Below, one piece after another: positions 15,317-23,231 of a DNA stretch of 64,000 nt. Under the pieces are notes generated by a model that worked only from the letters and a program-made list of their open reading frames with translations, was not told the DNA's origin and searched no databases. The translations under genes and the position numbers were made by a program. The first letter of the stretch is position 1. Every line of letters begins with the position of its first letter. Source of the DNA: Arthrobacter sp. 18067 (lineage in GTDB: Bacteria; Actinomycetota; Actinomycetes; Actinomycetales; Micrococcaceae); assembly GCF_902706295.1 (NCBI RefSeq), contig NZ_CACSJJ010000018.1:62001-126000 (forward strand), given 5' to 3'.

Positions 15317-16933
15317 ATGACAACCGCCGTAGAACGCCCCGTGCTGGTCCGCAGCAGCGACCGCATGATCGCGGGCGTCTGCAGCGGACTGGCCGATCAC
15401 TTGGGTTGGCCGGTCAAGTTCGTCCGCCTTGGCATGATCCTTGCCTGTTTCGCCGGCGGGGCAGGCGTGGCCTTCTATGCATGGCTGTGGACCATGGTTC
15501 CTACCGCGGATGAGAACGCCAAGCGCAATGCCCGCCGGCCGGCGTCGCCCATTGCTCCTGCGGTGAGCCTGCCGCCTGCATCGGCACCCATTGGTGGGTC
15601 CGCTGGTGTGTCCGCACCCAGCTTTGGAGGTGCTCGGGCGCCTAAAGCGTACGACGCCGGGCCCTCGCCGTTGGCGGCCGGCCTCCCTCCGGTCCATGGT
15701 TCTGTCCCCCGCGGCGGCGTTGTCCCTCCCCGCGGTCCGGCCCGAGGCAGCAGTTCCGTCCCGGGCTCCGGTTCGGTTCCTCCCGCTCAGCCTGCAGCGT
15801 TTGGCAGCGCCTCTTCCTCCTGGAACTGGGCCGGCAGTGGCGCTGAGAATTCGTTGGCGTCGTGGTTCTCTTTCCGGCGGATCCAGTACGGCAAGGAAAT
15901 CCTGCTGGGCGCGGCTCTTCTCCTGGTGGCGGCCATACTGATCGCCCGCCAGTTCGGCGTCGACGTTCCTTTGGGTACCCTCATTCCGGCGGCAGCCATC
16001 CTGGGTGGTGCGGCGATCGCCTGGATGCAGCTTGACGAAACCCGCAGGGCCGGCCTGGTGGACAAGACCAAGGCCGACCAAGCCGGCGGATGGGTCCGCC
16101 TCGCGGCAGGCCTGGCGTTGGTGGTGGCAGGGGTGCTGGTGATGGTGTCCGGTTCGGGATCATGGGAACAGACTTGGCTGGCGTTGCTGGCGTCCGTGGC
16201 CGTCCTGGGCGGCGTCGCCTTGGTCCTGCTGCCCTGGGGCCTCAAGTTTTGGAAGGACCTGGAAACTGAGCGGGCAGGCCGAATCCGCGAAACTGAGCGC
16301 GCTGAGATCGCGGCCCATTTGCACGACTCCGTACTCCAGACCCTGGCACTCATCCAGCGCAGGGCCGGTTCCGAGCAGGACGTGGTCCGGCTGGCCAGGG
16401 CGCAGGAGCGCGAACTCCGGGCCTGGCTCTTCAGCGATGCCGCCAAGGAATCAGGCCTCCTGGCCGAGCGCATCAAGGCCGTCGCGGCAGAAGTGGAAGA
16501 CTCCCACGGCCATGCGGTGGAGGTGGTGACTGTCGGCGATACCGACATGACGGACCGGCATGAGGCCATGGTGCAGGCAGCGCGGGAAGCGATGCTCAAC
16601 GCCGCACGGCATGGCGGCGGAACGGTGTCCGTATATTTGGAGAGTACCGCCGGCAGTACGGAGATCTTCATCAAGGACCGGGGCCCCGGTTTCGATCCCG
16701 ATGCTGTCCCGGACGACAGGTTGGGCGTCAAGGAATCGATCATTGGCCGCATGAAGCGGCACGGCGGCACTGCAACCATCAACAGCAGCGACGACGGCAC
16801 TGAAGTCCGTCTGACGCTGCCGTCCGCCAATGGCGACGTGGGCGAACAACGGAACAATGAAGCCCGGAACAATGAAGCCCGGAACAATGAAGCCCGGAAC
16901 AACGAATCGCGGAATGGAGAAGCGAAGCAATGA
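15317..16933 (+). CDS. PspC-domain sensor histidine kinase (NarL/LiaS type)
   Basis: A 538-residue membrane kinase. A PspC domain forms the N-terminus (RSSDRMIAGVCSGLADHLG), then a Pro/Ser-rich linker and about four membrane helices at residues 190-310. The HisKA_3 box ETERAEIAAHLHDSVLQTL places the phosphoacceptor at His336. The ATP-binding domain shows AAREAMLNAARHGG, DRGPGFDP and GTEVRLTLP. ATG 15317 is preferred over a TTG four codons upstream. The tail is a tandem repeat of NNEAR units. The stop overlaps the regulator gene as ATGA, giving a coupled two-component pair. Confidence 0.9.
   Translation: MTTAVERPVLVRSSDRMIAGVCSGLADHLGWPVKFVRLGMILACFAGGAGVAFYAWLWTMVPTADENAKRNARRPASPIAPAVSLPPASAPIGGSAGVSAPSFGGARAPKAYDAGPSPLAAGLPPVHGSVPRGGVVPPRGPARGSSSVPGSGSVPPAQPAAFGSASSSWNWAGSGAENSLASWFSFRRIQYGKEILLGAALLLVAAILIARQFGVDVPLGTLIPAAAILGGAAIAWMQLDETRRAGLVDKTKADQAGGWVRLAAGLALVVAGVLVMVSGSGSWEQTWLALLASVAVLGGVALVLLPWGLKFWKDLETERAGRIRETERAEIAAHLHDSVLQTLALIQRRAGSEQDVVRLARAQERELRAWLFSDAAKESGLLAERIKAVAAEVEDSHGHAVEVVTVGDTDMTDRHEAMVQAAREAMLNAARHGGGTVSVYLESTAGSTEIFIKDRGPGFDPDAVPDDRLGVKESIIGRMKRHGGTATINSSDDGTEVRLTLPSANGDVGEQRNNEARNNEARNNEARNNESRNGEAKQ
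16850..16924 (+). repeat. Five 15-bp tandem repeats inside the kinase gene
   Basis: The unit CGGAACAATGAAGCC occurs three times exactly (16850, 16865, 16880) and twice in degenerate form (16895, 16910). It encodes repeats of R-N-N-E-A at the C-terminus of the kinase. A 15-base period keeps the frame, so copy number can change without breaking the protein. Confidence 0.9.
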
Positions 16934-17604
16934 ACACCAACCCCGACGGTGGTCCAGGACGCAGCGTGCGTGTGGTCATCGTGGATGACCACACGATTTT
17001 CCGGTCCGGGCTGAAGGCCGATCTCGACGCCCGCATGAATGTCGTCGGCGAAGCCGGGACTGTGGAACAGGCAATTGCCGTCATTGCCGAAGCCCGTCCG
17101 GAGGTGGTGCTCTTGGACGTCCACCTCCCAGGTGGACTGGGCGGTGGCGGCCGGGAGGTCATTGCCGGATCGGCCGCGCTGCTGGGCACCACCAGCTTCC
17201 TGGCGCTCAGTGTCTCCGACGCAGCGGAGGACGTGGTCTCCGTGATCCGTGCCGGTGCACGTGGCTATGTCACTAAGACCATTTCCGGCAAGGAGATCTC
17301 CGACGCTGTGATCCGGGTAGCCGATGGCGATGCCGTGTTCTCGCCGCGGCTGGCGGGCTTCGTGCTGGATGCCTTCGGGACCGCTCCGGCGGACATAGCG
17401 GACGACGAACTGGACAAACTCTCTGCCCGCGAACTCGAAGTCATGCGGCTCATCGCACGGGGTTACAGCTACAAGGAAGTCGCCAAGGAGTTGTTCATCT
17501 CCATCAAGACCGTGGAAACGCACGTCTCCGCAGTCCTCAGGAAGCTCCAGCTCTCCAGCCGCCACGAACTCACCAAGTGGGCGGCCGAGCGCCGCCTCCT
17601 CTGA
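16930..17604 (+). CDS. LuxR/NarL-type response regulator
   Basis: A 224-residue regulator. The receiver has acidic residues Asp19-Asp20 (VIVDDHT), phosphoacceptor Asp63 in VVLLDVHLPGG and a Lys in GYVTKTISG. The C-terminal LuxR helix-turn-helix reads LSARELEVMRLIARGYSYKEVAKELFISIKTVETHVSAVLRKL. It is coupled to the PspC kinase by an ATGA overlap and is its cognate partner by position. Likely targets include the divergent PspC operon. Confidence 0.92.
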   Translation: MNTNPDGGPGRSVRVVIVDDHTIFRSGLKADLDARMNVVGEAGTVEQAIAVIAEARPEVVLLDVHLPGGLGGGGREVIAGSAALLGTTSFLALSVSDAAEDVVSVIRAGARGYVTKTISGKEISDAVIRVADGDAVFSPRLAGFVLDAFGTAPADIADDELDKLSARELEVMRLIARGYSYKEVAKELFISIKTVETHVSAVLRKLQLSSRHELTKWAAERRLL

Positions 17605-17656
17605 CGCTCTCTCACGTCCCGCCCGGTTTTCCCGATCGCTCTCTCACGTTCCGCCC
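17605..17656 (+). repeat. Two 20-bp direct repeats after the response regulator
   Basis: CGCTCTCTCACGTCCCGCCC (17605-17624) recurs with one change (T for C) at 17637-17656, a 32-base period, directly after the stop codon. The pair sits just before the bidirectional terminator. It may be part of a dispersed intergenic repeat family. Confidence 0.75.
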
Positions 17657-17665
17657 CTTAAACGG

Positions 17666-17701
17666 AAACGCTCTTCCACCTGTCATGGTGGAAGAGCGTT
17701 T
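17666..17701. terminator. Bidirectional intrinsic terminator
   Basis: A perfect 15-bp stem (AAACGCTCTTCCACC / GGTGGAAGAGCGTTT) with a six-base loop TGTCAT lies between the convergent regulator and aminotransferase genes. The AAA/TTT ends give short T-runs on both strands. Confidence 0.85.
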
Positions 17702-17715
17702 GCGTTTGCCGGTTA

Positions 17716-18945
17716 CTACTTGGCTTTGCCCAGGAATTCCTGCATCCGACGGACACCTTCAGCGAGGTCCTCGTCGCCGAGCGCGTAGGACAGACGCACA
17801 TAGCCGGAGGGCCCGAAGGCCTCGCCTGGAACCACAGCTACTTCAACCTCGTCGAGGATCAGGGTGGCAAGTTCGGCCGATGTGGAGGGGCGGACAGGGC
17901 CGTTGGAGGTCTCAAATTCCTTACCCAGCAACCCACGGACGTCAGCGTATACGTAGAAGGCGCCGGTCGGCGTCGGGCACTCAACGCCTTCGATCGCATT
18001 GAGGCCGGCGACGATCGCCTTGCGGCGGCGGTCGAAGGCCACCTTCATCTCGTCGACGGCGGTCAGCGGACCCGTGAGGGCGGCGGCGGCGGCGATCTGC
18101 ATGATGTTGGAGACGTTGGACGTCGCGTGCGACTGCAGGTTGGTGGCAGCCTTGATGACGTCTGCCGGGCCGATCATCCAGCCCACACGCCATCCGGTCA
18201 TGGCATAGGTCTTGGCCACACCGTTGAGGATGACAACCTTGTCGCCCAACTCCGGAGCCGCGGTGGCGATGGAGGTGAACTCAACGCCGTCGTACGTGAG
18301 GTGTTCGTAGATTTCATCGGTGACAACCCAGAGGCCCTTGGCTGCGGCCCACTTACCGATCTCGGCAACCTGTTCCGGGCTGTACACGGCGCCGGTGGGG
18401 TTGGATGGGGAAACGAACAGCAGGATCTTGGTCTTGTCAGTCACGGCGGCTTCAAGCTGCTCAACCGTCACGAGGTAGCCCTGCTCGGGACCGGCGAAAA
18501 CTTCCACAGGGACGCCGCCGGCGAGGCGGATGGCTTCCGGGTAGGTGGTCCAGAACGGGGTCGGGATGATGACCTCGTCGCCCGGATCCACCAAAGTGGC
18601 AAACGTGTTGTAGACCGCCTGCTTGCCACCGTTGGTGACGAGGACCTGGGAAGGGTCAACCTGGTAACCGGAGTCCCGCAGGGTCTTCTCCGCGATGGCC
18701 TTCTTCAGCTCGGGGAGGCCGCCCGCGGGGGAGTAGCGGTGGTACTTCGGCTGGCCGGCAGCTTCGATGGCGGCCTGGACAATGTAATCCGGGGTGGGGA
18801 AATCGGGTTCACCGGCACCGAAACCGATCACGGGGCGCCCCGCGGCCTTCAGTGCCTTGGCCTTGGCGTCAACGGCAAGGGTGGCGGACTCGGCGATGGC
18901 GGAGATTCGCTGTGAAATGCGGGCGGTAGTTGTTCCGGCAGACAT
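17716..18945 (-). CDS. Class I aminotransferase, aspartate aminotransferase type
   Basis: A 409-residue PLP enzyme. The Schiff-base lysine is Lys245 in NGVAKTYAMTGWRVGW. Other class I marks are GFGAGEPDFPTP, VTNGGKQAVYN, PTPFWTTYPE, VSPSNPTGAVYS and VTDEIYEHL. The closest family is the AspB/subgroup I-gamma aspartate aminotransferases, some of which also act on prephenate. It is monocistronic and ends at a shared terminator. It diverges from tRNA-Trp. Confidence 0.9.
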   Translation of the reverse strand: MSAGTTTARISQRISAIAESATLAVDAKAKALKAAGRPVIGFGAGEPDFPTPDYIVQAAIEAAGQPKYHRYSPAGGLPELKKAIAEKTLRDSGYQVDPSQVLVTNGGKQAVYNTFATLVDPGDEVIIPTPFWTTYPEAIRLAGGVPVEVFAGPEQGYLVTVEQLEAAVTDKTKILLFVSPSNPTGAVYSPEQVAEIGKWAAAKGLWVVTDEIYEHLTYDGVEFTSIATAAPELGDKVVILNGVAKTYAMTGWRVGWMIGPADVIKAATNLQSHATSNVSNIMQIAAAAALTGPLTAVDEMKVAFDRRRKAIVAGLNAIEGVECPTPTGAFYVYADVRGLLGKEFETSNGPVRPSTSAELATLILDEVEVAVVPGEAFGPSGYVRLSYALGDEDLAEGVRRMQEFLGKAK

Positions 18946-19104
18946 CTATGTACCGTTCTTCGCAGGCAGCTCGTGGGCTGGATGATGGGATTCGACGTAA
19001 ACTACCTTATGCTGTTCTGCGGACCTCCCGGGCGACCGCCGGACTTTGTGACTGGTAATGCTGGTCACAGGTTTTTGGCGCTGGGAGGGCCGGAATTGAG
19101 CCGG

Positions 19105-19134
19105 TTCGACTATCGCGAAATTCTTGCGTAGACT
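19105..19134 (+). promoter_or_regulatory. Candidate promoter for tRNA-Trp/secE
   Basis: TTCGAC (19105-19110), an 18-base spacer and TAGACT (19129-19134) form an actinobacterial promoter about 60 bases ahead of tRNA-Trp. The same TAGACT hexamer occurs upstream of rpsL, tuf and secY in this window. Confidence 0.5.
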
Positions 19135-19197
19135 GGTTCACCGGTGTTGAAAAGCACCACAGGCTGAAGTGCGGCCTGAAACATGGATTCGATCCAT

Positions 19198-19270
19198 AGG
19201 GTAGTGGCGCAATTGGTAGCGCAGCGGTCTCCAAAACCGCAGGTTGCAGGTTCGAGTCCTGTCTGCCCTG
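19198..19270 (+). tRNA. trnW: tRNA-Trp (CCA)
   Basis: A 73-base cloverleaf. The acceptor AGGGTAG pairs with CTGCCCT, the anticodon arm is GCGGT-CTCCAAA-ACCGC with anticodon CCA at 19231-19233, and the T-arm holds GGTTCGAGTCC. The 3' CCA is not encoded. tRNA-Trp next to secE-nusG is common in actinobacteria. Confidence 0.96.
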
Positions 19271-19365
19271 CGCAAGCTGTCCCGGCGGAAACGCCGGGAC
19301 ATGCGCAGCAACCATGGCTCTGATCAGAGTCGGGTCAACGACTTTGCAAGGTGAGTGAGGACCAG

Positions 19366-19632
19366 GTGACCGAAACAGCTGCCAGCAGCTCGAAGGGCCG
19401 TCCCGCCAAGAAAGCCGATCGCGGTTTCTTTGCCCGTATTGCGCTCTTCGTCCGCCAGGTCATTGGTGAACTGAAGAAAGTCGTTGCACCCACCCGCAAG
19501 GAACTGATCAATTACACGCTCGTGGTGCTGGTGTTCGTGGCCATCATGATGCTCATCGTCACTCTTCTGGACCTGGCCTTCGGCACGGGAGTCAGCTGGG
19601 TCTTCGGTGGGTCTGGGGCTACGGACCGCTAA
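19366..19632 (+). CDS. secE: SecE, preprotein translocase subunit
   Basis: Small SecYEG subunit with a Lys-rich cytoplasmic N-terminus, the conserved amphipathic segment VRQVIGELKKVVAPTRKELINYT and one membrane helix (LVVLVFVAIMMLIVTLLDLAF). GTG 19366 is chosen because GAGG lies five bases upstream; a GTG at 19351 would add five residues without a ribosome site. It is followed by nusG, the usual actinobacterial order, 114 bases later. Confidence 0.93.
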   Translation: MTETAASSSKGRPAKKADRGFFARIALFVRQVIGELKKVVAPTRKELINYTLVVLVFVAIMMLIVTLLDLAFGTGVSWVFGGSGATDR

Positions 19633-19746
19633 GCGGATCTGTCCGCAAACTGTGTGAAATTCCTTGGTAATTCAGGGATTTTGCGGGGTTTGCGGAATTG
19701 AGCCATTTAAATAGGCATGTTAGGCAATGAGGAAGCAGGAGACCAA

Positions 19747-20601
19747 GTGTCTGAGCAGGAGCTCGAGGTAAACGAGACTGAGCTGGAAGAAACTGAGGGC
19801 GCCGCAGCTGAGGCTGTGGAAGAGTCCGAGGTTGATTCTGCTGCGCCCGAATCTGCCGACGCCGACGATTCCGAAGAGGACTTCGAAGCTGACGTTGACG
19901 ACGAGTCTGATGACGCGTCCGGCGATGTTGCAGACGAAGACGACGCCTCGGAAGAGTCCGACGGCGACGACCTGGCAGCCGCTGCTGCTGCAGCGCCTGC
20001 TGATCCGGCTGAAGAATTCAAGGCCAAGCTGCGCCGCCAGGAAGGTGACTGGTACGTCATCCACTCCTACGCCGGTTACGAGAACCGCGTGAAGGCCAAC
20101 CTCGAGACCCGCATCCAGACCCTGGACATGGAAGATTACATCTTCGAAATCCAGGTTCCCATGGAAGAGGTCGTCGAGATCAAGAACGCGCAGCGCAAGG
20201 TCATCAACCGCGTTCGCATTCCCGGTTACGTACTGGTCCGCATGGACCTGACCGACGCCTCCTGGGGCGCCGTTCGTCACACCCCCGGCGTCACCGGCTT
20301 CGTGGGCAACGCCCACAACCCCGTCCCGCTGCGCCTTGACGAGGTCTTCTCCATGCTTGCCCCGGTCTTCGAAGAAGAGCAGGCAGAGCAGGGCAAGCCG
20401 GTCAACAAGCAGAACCAGGCTCCCGTGGCCGTCGACTTCGAGGTCGGCGAGTCGGTCATCGTCAAGGAAGGCCCGTTCGAGACGCTTCCGGCAACGATCT
20501 CCGAGATCAAGCCCGAGTCCCAGACCCTGGTGGTCCTGGTCTCGATCTTCGAGCGCGAAACCCCGGTGACGCTCGCATTCAACCAGGTCACCAAGATCTA
20601 G
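19747..20601 (+). CDS. nusG: NusG transcription factor with long acidic N-terminal extension
   Basis: A 284-residue protein. The NGN domain starts at about residue 95 (DWYVIHSYAGYENRVKANLETR), with VPMEEVVEIKNAQRKV and GYVLVRMDLTD. The C-terminal KOW domain is VGESVIVKEGPFETLPATI. NusG links RNA polymerase to ribosomes or Rho. The first 90 residues are extremely Glu/Asp/Ala-rich, much longer than in E. coli NusG (181 residues). GTG 19747 follows AGGAGACCAA; ATG 19717 has no comparable site. Confidence 0.95.
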   Translation: MSEQELEVNETELEETEGAAAEAVEESEVDSAAPESADADDSEEDFEADVDDESDDASGDVADEDDASEESDGDDLAAAAAAAPADPAEEFKAKLRRQEGDWYVIHSYAGYENRVKANLETRIQTLDMEDYIFEIQVPMEEVVEIKNAQRKVINRVRIPGYVLVRMDLTDASWGAVRHTPGVTGFVGNAHNPVPLRLDEVFSMLAPVFEEEQAEQGKPVNKQNQAPVAVDFEVGESVIVKEGPFETLPATISEIKPESQTLVVLVSIFERETPVTLAFNQVTKI

Positions 20602-20731
20602 CTGATTCCAAAATTTCGCTCCAGTCCTGCCTGCTTAGCAGTTCGGGAGCGGCCGGCCGCCTCGCCATGGCGGCCAAAAACCTGGGACGCGCTCCTGTGT
20701 CCCAGGAAGCTATTGAGAGAAGGACCCTACA
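20602..20731 (+). promoter_or_regulatory. nusG-rplK spacer with two hairpins
   Basis: This 130-base spacer carries GGCCGCC/GGCGGCC (20655-20675) and CCTGGGAC/GTCCCAGG (20681-20706) just before the rplK ribosome site. They may be leader structures for L11/L1 control. I see no convincing promoter. Confidence 0.35.
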
Positions 20732-21163
20732 TTGGCTCCCAAGAAGAAGGTCACCGGCCTCATCAAGCTGCAGATCCAGGCAGGTGCCGCTAACCCGGCT
20801 CCGCCGATCGGTCCTGCGCTTGGCCAGCACGGTGTCAACATCATGGAATTCTGCAAGGCGTACAACGCTGCAACGGAATCCCAGCGCGGAAACGTTATCC
20901 CGGTCGAAATCACGGTCTACGAAGACCGTTCCTTCACCTTCATCACCAAGACCCCGCCGGCTGCAGAGCTCATCAAGAAGGCTGCAGGCGTTGCCAAGGG
21001 TTCGGCTACCCCGCACACCGTCAAGGTTGCCAAGCTGACCCAGGCGCAGGTCGAGGAAATTGCTTCCACCAAGATGGAAGACCTCAACGCCAACGACATC
21101 AAGGCAGCCGCCTTGATCATCGCAGGCACCGCCCGCTCCATGGGCATCACCGTAGAAGGCTAA
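20732..21163 (+). CDS. rplK: 50S ribosomal protein L11
   Basis: A 143-residue protein with the L11 N-terminal domain ([37 protein letters not shown], split here only by reading length) and the C-terminal rRNA-binding domain ending SMGITVEG. It binds the GTPase-associated region of 23S rRNA. TTG 20732 follows AGAGAAGGACC. rplA follows 130 bases downstream. Confidence 0.96.
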
Positions 21164-21293
21164 TTCCAGCCTTCACCCGCCGGGCAACCGGCATCTGAAA
21201 CATTGAAATGTCGCAGGATCCTTGCCGGATCCACGACTGTGGCAGGGCCCAGCGCGGTCCGCAGACCACAACTGCACAAGGAGAAACAGCAGC

Positions 21294-22001
21294 ATGGCAA
21301 AGCGCAGCAAAGCATATGAGGCAGCCGTAGCCAAGATCGAGGCAGACAAGGTCTACGCCCCGATCGAAGCCATCACCCTCGCGAAGGACACCAACCCTTC
21401 CAAGTTCGACGCAACCGTTGAGGTCGCTTTCCGCCTAAGCGTCGACCCTCGTAAGGCCGACCAGATGGTTCGTGGCACCGTCAACCTGCCGCACGGCACC
21501 GGTAAGACCGCCCGCGTCCTCGTTTTCGCAACCGGCGACAAGGCTGAAGCAGCAATCGCTGCCGGCGCCGACTTCGTTGGTTCCGATGACCTGATCGAAA
21601 AGATCGCAGCCGGCTGGACCGACTTCGACGCCGCAGTGGCAACCCCTGACCTCATGGGCAAGGTTGGCCGCCTCGGTAAGGTCCTCGGCCCGCGTAACCT
21701 GATGCCGAACCCGAAGACCGGTACGGTTACCCCGGATGTCACCAAGGCTGTCAACGACATCAAGGGCGGCAAGATCGACTTCCGCGTCGACAAGCACTCG
21801 AACCTGCACTTCATCATTGGCAAGGTTTCCTTCGACGTCAACAAGCTGGCTGAGAACTACGCAGCTGCACTGGAAGAGGTGCTTCGTTTGAAGCCTTCCG
21901 CTTCCAAGGGCCGCTACATCCAGAAGGCTACCGTTGCCACCACGTTCGGTCCGGGCATCACCGTTGACCCGAACGTCACCAAGGTTCTCACCGACGCGTA
22001 A
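21294..22001 (+). CDS. rplA: 50S ribosomal protein L1
   Basis: A 235-residue protein forming the L1 stalk. Family segments are VEVAFRLSVDPRKADQMVRG, GKVGRLGKVLGPRNLMPNPKTG and the C-terminal TFGPGITVDPN. ATG 21294 follows AAGGAGAAACAGC; an upstream frame extension to 21222 has no support. A strong terminator 24 bases after the stop ends this unit, so L1 is separated from rplJ-rplL. Confidence 0.96.
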   Translation: MAKRSKAYEAAVAKIEADKVYAPIEAITLAKDTNPSKFDATVEVAFRLSVDPRKADQMVRGTVNLPHGTGKTARVLVFATGDKAEAAIAAGADFVGSDDLIEKIAAGWTDFDAAVATPDLMGKVGRLGKVLGPRNLMPNPKTGTVTPDVTKAVNDIKGGKIDFRVDKHSNLHFIIGKVSFDVNKLAENYAAALEEVLRLKPSASKGRYIQKATVATTFGPGITVDPNVTKVLTDA

Positions 22002-22024
22002 GCTTCGCGAGCACTGGCTCTGAG

Positions 22025-22060
22025 AAAAGGACCGTCCGGCTATGCCGGGCGGTCCTTTTT
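22025..22060 (+). terminator. Intrinsic terminator after rplA
   Basis: Stem AAAAGGACCGTCCGGC / GCCGGGCGGTCCTTTT with loop TAT, ending in a T-run. It closes the secE-nusG-rplK-rplA unit. Confidence 0.85.
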
Positions 22061-22121
22061 CTTGTCTGGACTTCTTGTCCTGACCTGTTCACCGCCGGAG
22101 GTGCGCCGTAGGCTATGGTGC

Positions 22122-23231
22122 GTGTCGTCGTCGAACTCTTCTGTCAATGGCGGCTTGTCCGTTAAGCGGATAGCCGTCCCCGAAAGTCCTGACGCGTCTG
22201 GTGCGTCCGACTTCCGGGCATTTCACGGGCTGATCGTCGCCCACGCCATGGAACTGTGGGGGAACCAGGACCGCAGCCCCACCCTGGCCGAGTCTGTCCT
22301 CTTCTGGCTGGGCAACGCCTACGAAGAGCGGCAGGTTTTCCTGGCGTATCTTGATGGCGCCGTAGTGGGCAGTGGAACCTTGACCCTTCCACTGAGTGAA
22401 AACACGACGACGGCGGGTGTGGACGTCCTTGTCCACCCACCTTTTCGGCGGCGCGGCTTCGGGTCTACGATCCTCGGGATGATGGAGCAGTTGGCGCGCG
22501 GACGGGACCGTATCTCCTTTGACGCGTATTGCGAGGAGCCAATCGTGCCGGTCTCCGAAGGCCCTGCGCTGCTGGACGCGAAGTCCGGAACGGGCGGCGT
22601 CCCCTTGGATTCGGCATCCACCCGGTTCGCCCTTCATCATGGATACTCGCTGGAACAAGTCGAAACCAACAGCACGCTGCCCTTCCCCGTCGAGGAGGAA
22701 GTGCTGCGGAAACTCGATGCTGAGGCAACACAGCGGGCCGCCGGGTACAGCGTCATTGCGTGGCGGGAAAGGTGCCCCGCCGAACTGGTGGACGTCTTCG
22801 CACGGCTCAAGAGCCTCATGAGCACCGAGGTGCCGATTGCAGGCCTTGGCTGGGAAGGCGAGGAATGGGATGCCGCACGGGTGCGTCAGGAGGAGTCCAC
22901 CTGGACCGCAAGCGGTGTTGACTCGGTGGTGGCGGTTGCGCGTCACGATGCCACGGGTGAACTGGCGGCCTACACGGTCCTCACGCACCGGGAGGCGTTG
23001 CCTGCCCTGATCTACCAGGAGGACACTTTGGTGGCGCCAGGACACCGGGGCCACCGTCTGGGGATGGTGGTCAAGATCGCCAATCTTCGTCGCGCGAAGG
23101 AGCTGTGGCCTGACGCCACGTCGGTGATGACATGGAACGCCAATGAAAACCGGCATATGCTGGCCATAAATATCGCCCTTGGATTCAAGCCTTCCGGCTT
23201 TGAAGGCGAATGGCAGAAACGGCTGGAATGA
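22122..23231 (+). CDS. Double-GNAT acetyltransferase (first of a tandem pair)
   Basis: About 369 residues with two GNAT folds. The N-terminal one has VHPPFRRRGFGSTILGMME; the C-terminal one has VAPGHRGHRLGMVVKIANL and TWNANENRHMLAINIALGF. GTG 22122 is a tentative start: TAGGCT at 22109-22114 is a good -10 box seven bases upstream, which would give a leaderless mRNA. A TTG at 22155 is an alternative. The protein is paralogous to its neighbour. The substrate is unknown; the two-domain layout resembles mycothiol synthase and Eis-type enzymes only in outline. Confidence 0.75.
   Translation: MSSSNSSVNGGLSVKRIAVPESPDASGASDFRAFHGLIVAHAMELWGNQDRSPTLAESVLFWLGNAYEERQVFLAYLDGAVVGSGTLTLPLSENTTTAGVDVLVHPPFRRRGFGSTILGMMEQLARGRDRISFDAYCEEPIVPVSEGPALLDAKSGTGGVPLDSASTRFALHHGYSLEQVETNSTLPFPVEEEVLRKLDAEATQRAAGYSVIAWRERCPAELVDVFARLKSLMSTEVPIAGLGWEGEEWDAARVRQEESTWTASGVDSVVAVARHDATGELAAYTVLTHREALPALIYQEDTLVAPGHRGHRLGMVVKIANLRRAKELWPDATSVMTWNANENRHMLAINIALGFKPSGFEGEWQKRLE

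Noticed and set aside
16850..16924. Tandem repeats considered as a CRISPR array
   Set aside because: Units are 15 bases with no spacers and lie in frame within the kinase gene; no CRISPR array or cas gene was seen anywhere in the window.
19007..19315. Minus-strand open frame of 102 codons
   Set aside because: It runs antisense through tRNA-Trp; the RQDSNLQPAVLETAALPIAPLPY-like text is the known false protein from an antisense tRNA.
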